Below are positions 62,148-64,000 of a stretch of DNA of 64,000 nucleotides, in pieces. The translations under genes were made by a program, and so were the position numbers. The stretch lies in the NCBI RefSeq assembly GCF_037782385.1, contig NZ_JBBEXD010000003.1:186001-250000 (forward strand), read 5' to 3'. The stretch comes from Ascidiimonas meishanensis. Its GTDB lineage: Bacteria > Bacteroidota > Bacteroidia > Flavobacteriales > Flavobacteriaceae. Below the pieces are notes generated by a model. That model saw only the letters and a program-made list of their open reading frames with translations, ran no database searches and was not told the origin of the DNA. Numbering within the stretch: the first letter of the stretch is position 1; the number at the start of each line of letters is the position of its first letter.

Positions 62148-63185
62148 ATGCGATCTATTGTTTGCGTGCTATTATTAATTGGTAGCTACAACACTACAAA
62201 TTCTCAAACAAATACTTATGCCGTAAGAACTGTTGCATTTTATAATGTGGAAAACCTTTTTGATACGTTAAATGATCCAAAAACTTTTGATGATTCTAGA
62301 ACACCTAATGGGAAAGACAAATGGAACAAAGCTCGATACGAAAAAAAAATAGCTAATATTGCTCAAGTTATTTCAGAAATTGGAAAAGAAAAAACGCAGC
62401 AGGCTCCCGATATTATAGGACTTGCTGAGGTAGAGAACTTGAAGGTTTTGAAAGACTTAACTAACCATCCTAGTTTAGAGTTGTATCAATATAATATAAT
62501 ACATGCTAACTCACCAGACAGAAGAGGGATTGATGTTGCATTACTTTTTAAACAAGGAGTATTTACTCCTATAGACTATAAAAGCTATACTTTATTACTT
62601 AAAGATGAATTCAATAAAAGAATTTATACAAGAGATCAATTATTAGTTTCTGGAATGTTGGATGGAGAAATTTTTTATTTTATTGTAAATCATTGGCCTT
62701 CAAGGAGGGGTGGGGAGAATAGAAGTAAGCATAAGCGCTTAAAGGCCGCTATACTTAATAAACAAATTATTGATTCTATTCAAAAGATAGACTCTCTTGC
62801 ACGTATTATAAGTATGGGTGATTTTAATGATGACCCAACAAATGCAAGCTTTAAACAAATTTTAAAAACCAAAAGTAGAAATAATAATATCCACACCTTT
62901 GATTTAATTAACCCTATGGACGCCCTATTTAAGAAAGGATACGGTTCATTGGCTTATGGAGACTCATGGAATTTATTTGATCAGTTTTATTTTTCCGCTA
63001 CTTTAATCAACCCTAATCAGAAATCTTATCAATTCTGGAAAGCTAATATCTATAATCCACCATACTTAACGGTTTCAAAAGGTAAATATAAAGGATATCC
63101 ATTTCGTACCTATGCTGGTGGTGCGTATACCGGAGGTTATAGTGATCATTTTCCTATTTATTTATATCTAATTAAAGCGCAATAA
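62148..63185 (+). CDS. Secreted endonuclease/exonuclease/phosphatase family protein
   Basis: 345 residues with a signal peptide (VLLLIGSYNTTNSQ). EEP-domain motifs in order: VAFYNVENLFDTLNDP, IGLAEVENLKVL with the metal Glu, RRGIDVALLF, NHWPSRRGGE, GDFNDDP and the final YSDHFPIYL His. Flavobacterial members are extracellular DNases or phosphodiesterases. Divergent from the TonB receptor/DUF5689 pair with about 77 bp between the starts, so it probably supplies substrate to that uptake locus. Followed by a terminator. Confidence 0.9.
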   Translation: MRSIVCVLLLIGSYNTTNSQTNTYAVRTVAFYNVENLFDTLNDPKTFDDSRTPNGKDKWNKARYEKKIANIAQVISEIGKEKTQQAPDIIGLAEVENLKVLKDLTNHPSLELYQYNIIHANSPDRRGIDVALLFKQGVFTPIDYKSYTLLLKDEFNKRIYTRDQLLVSGMLDGEIFYFIVNHWPSRRGGENRSKHKRLKAAILNKQIIDSIQKIDSLARIISMGDFNDDPTNASFKQILKTKSRNNNIHTFDLINPMDALFKKGYGSLAYGDSWNLFDQFYFSATLINPNQKSYQFWKANIYNPPYLTVSKGKYKGYPFRTYAGGAYTGGYSDHFPIYLYLIKAQ

Positions 63186-63214
63186 AAAAGGCATCCCACA
63201 GAGATGCCTTTTTT
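63184..63214. terminator. Bidirectional terminator
   Basis: AAAAAAGGCATC and GATGCCTTTTTT form a 12-bp stem with a 7-nt loop between convergent genes; it ends with T-runs on both strands. Confidence 0.85.
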
Positions 63215-63231
63215 AAGAATCCACTTTATTT

Positions 63232-63672
63232 TTAAGCAAACCACAAGTGATAGGGTATTCTGCTGAGTATAAGGATTAATCCAATTAAATAGAACACAGC
63301 AATTTTACCAAATTTACCTTTATCGGTAGTTTGTTTTTTATGTTTAGACCAACCAATAGTAATCAATGCTATGGCTATAATATTGGTAACGGGATGTTCT
63401 ACAAGTAACATTCTGGCATCTGCATTCTTCATAATCCCACCCATACCTATTTCACTCCAAAGAGCGAAACGTTCAGATACAAAATAGAGTATGAAACCAA
63501 TTAACAACTGAATATGAGAAAATATAAGTCCAAATAAACTTATCCTAAGGTCTTTATTGCTAAATTTTTTATTTCCACTAAAGCCAATTAAAGCGTTTAT
63601 TCCTGCTAAAACTAATACTAGTAAAGCAAGGTAAGCCCAATAAGAGTGAAGTATTCTGATTGTTTCATACAT
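63232..63672 (-). CDS. Four-helix membrane protein (cytochrome b-like annotation class)
   Basis: About 146 residues from the ATG at 63672 (an in-frame ATG at 63681 adds three). Four transmembrane segments (about 10-30, 48-68, 90-105, 125-142) with several histidines: RILHSYWAY in TM1, FSHIQLL in TM2, VEHPVTN before TM3, and the C-terminal RIPYHLWFA. This pattern occurs in small flavobacterial membrane proteins called cytochrome b, but the four His do not by themselves prove haem binding. Confidence 0.6.
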   Translation of the reverse strand: MYETIRILHSYWAYLALLVLVLAGINALIGFSGNKKFSNKDLRISLFGLIFSHIQLLIGFILYFVSERFALWSEIGMGGIMKNADARMLLVEHPVTNIIAIALITIGWSKHKKQTTDKGKFGKIAVFYLIGLILILSRIPYHLWFA

Positions 63673-63681
63673 AGGTAACAA

Positions 63682-64000
63682 GGTTAATTAGTTCTGGCAA
63701 AAATAGTAAAATAGAATCAATTTGAACTACAGTTAAGTTTTGTAAATTAAGATAAAATAATCAACGAATCATAGGAAGTTTTCCTATTTAAAATTAGAGA
63801 TACTAAGAAATATAGGTATTTTGAAGATCAGTAAAACAATATGAACTTCCAATATTTTATGGTGATAGATTGATACGGCCAAAATAAAATGGGATAGATA
63901 GTCCAACGTCTTAAAAAAACGAATAATCCTTAAAGTTACCTTGCTTAAGAAGTTTTTATTGAATTGGGAGTACTACCAAAAGCACAAGCCCATCTATACA
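63682..64000. other. Intergenic region at the right window edge
   Basis: 319 bp. No gene is supported. Short minus-strand frames read in from the right edge, but none is long enough to call; no RNA gene or repeat is recognised. Confidence 0.3.

Noticed and set aside
63940..64000. 3' end of a minus-strand gene at the right window edge
   Set aside because: Two short frames end near 63950, but fewer than 20 codons are visible and none matches a family, so no gene is called.
1..64000. tRNA, rRNA, CRISPR arrays and insertion-sequence transposases
   Set aside because: Scanning the intergenic regions by eye gave no cloverleaf with a TTCGA-type arm, no regularly spaced repeats and no transposase motifs; a tRNAscan or Infernal run could still find something small.

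Overview
The window looks like the chromosome of a marine-type member of the Flavobacteriaceae (Bacteroidota). Supporting signs are low GC, Bacteroidota-style promoters (TAnnTTTG -7 boxes), A-rich rather than Shine-Dalgarno starts, many lipoproteins, two TonB-dependent receptors with carboxypeptidase-regulatory-like domains, a DUF5689/lamin-tail lipoprotein and a one-subunit glycyl-tRNA synthetase. No rRNA, tRNA, CRISPR array, transposase or integrase was recognised.

Layout. 1-9.6 kb is housekeeping: the start of a glycogen/starch synthase-like gene on the minus strand, then panC and panD with a membrane protein, an esterase-like protein, radA, a Tas-like aldo/keto reductase, an OmpA-family lipoprotein and exonuclease III. 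9.6-19.5 kb is accessory DNA: a membrane protein, an AAA ATPase + PIN-like nuclease pair (candidate defence module), a ParE/RelE-type toxin-antitoxin pair, a Fic protein, an intradiol-dioxygenase-like lipoprotein, an AraC regulator, an NTF2-like lipoprotein and a second aldo/keto reductase. Three families of non-coding repeats separate them, including a MITE-like element inserted into another repeat with its target duplication and an empty site both visible. 19.6-30.8 kb is metabolic: GH16 and GH13 lipoproteins, a DUF1853 protein, a CDF transporter, a methyltransferase, a pseudouridine synthase, a sterol-desaturase-type membrane enzyme and PEP carboxylase. 30.9-41.2 kb holds a probable conflict cluster: a DUF4157 (eCIS-associated) effector-like protein with an unrecognised C-terminal domain, a GH130-like lipoprotein, a multi-domain immunity-like protein (DUF2314 + DUF2185/Imm33) and a 1425-residue protein made of two long tandem copies with glycine-rich hydrophobic hairpins. 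41.4-64 kb returns to surface and core functions: a TonB receptor, two tandem serine-beta-lactamase-like lipoproteins (the second without the catalytic lysine), SulP, glyQS, comF, an omega-amidase and an ankyrin protein. It closes with an export-oriented TonB receptor + DUF5689/lamin-tail + secreted EEP nuclease locus.

The most interesting item is hidden because its genes are tiny. Downstream of the DUF5689 gene (56.18-56.55 kb, minus strand) are two adjacent 59- and 53-codon genes. They have double-glycine leaders of the Bacteroidota lanthipeptide/natural-product type, and both cores contain the same CNS-x9-C spacing. No modification enzyme is visible in the window, so they are orphan RiPP precursor candidates.
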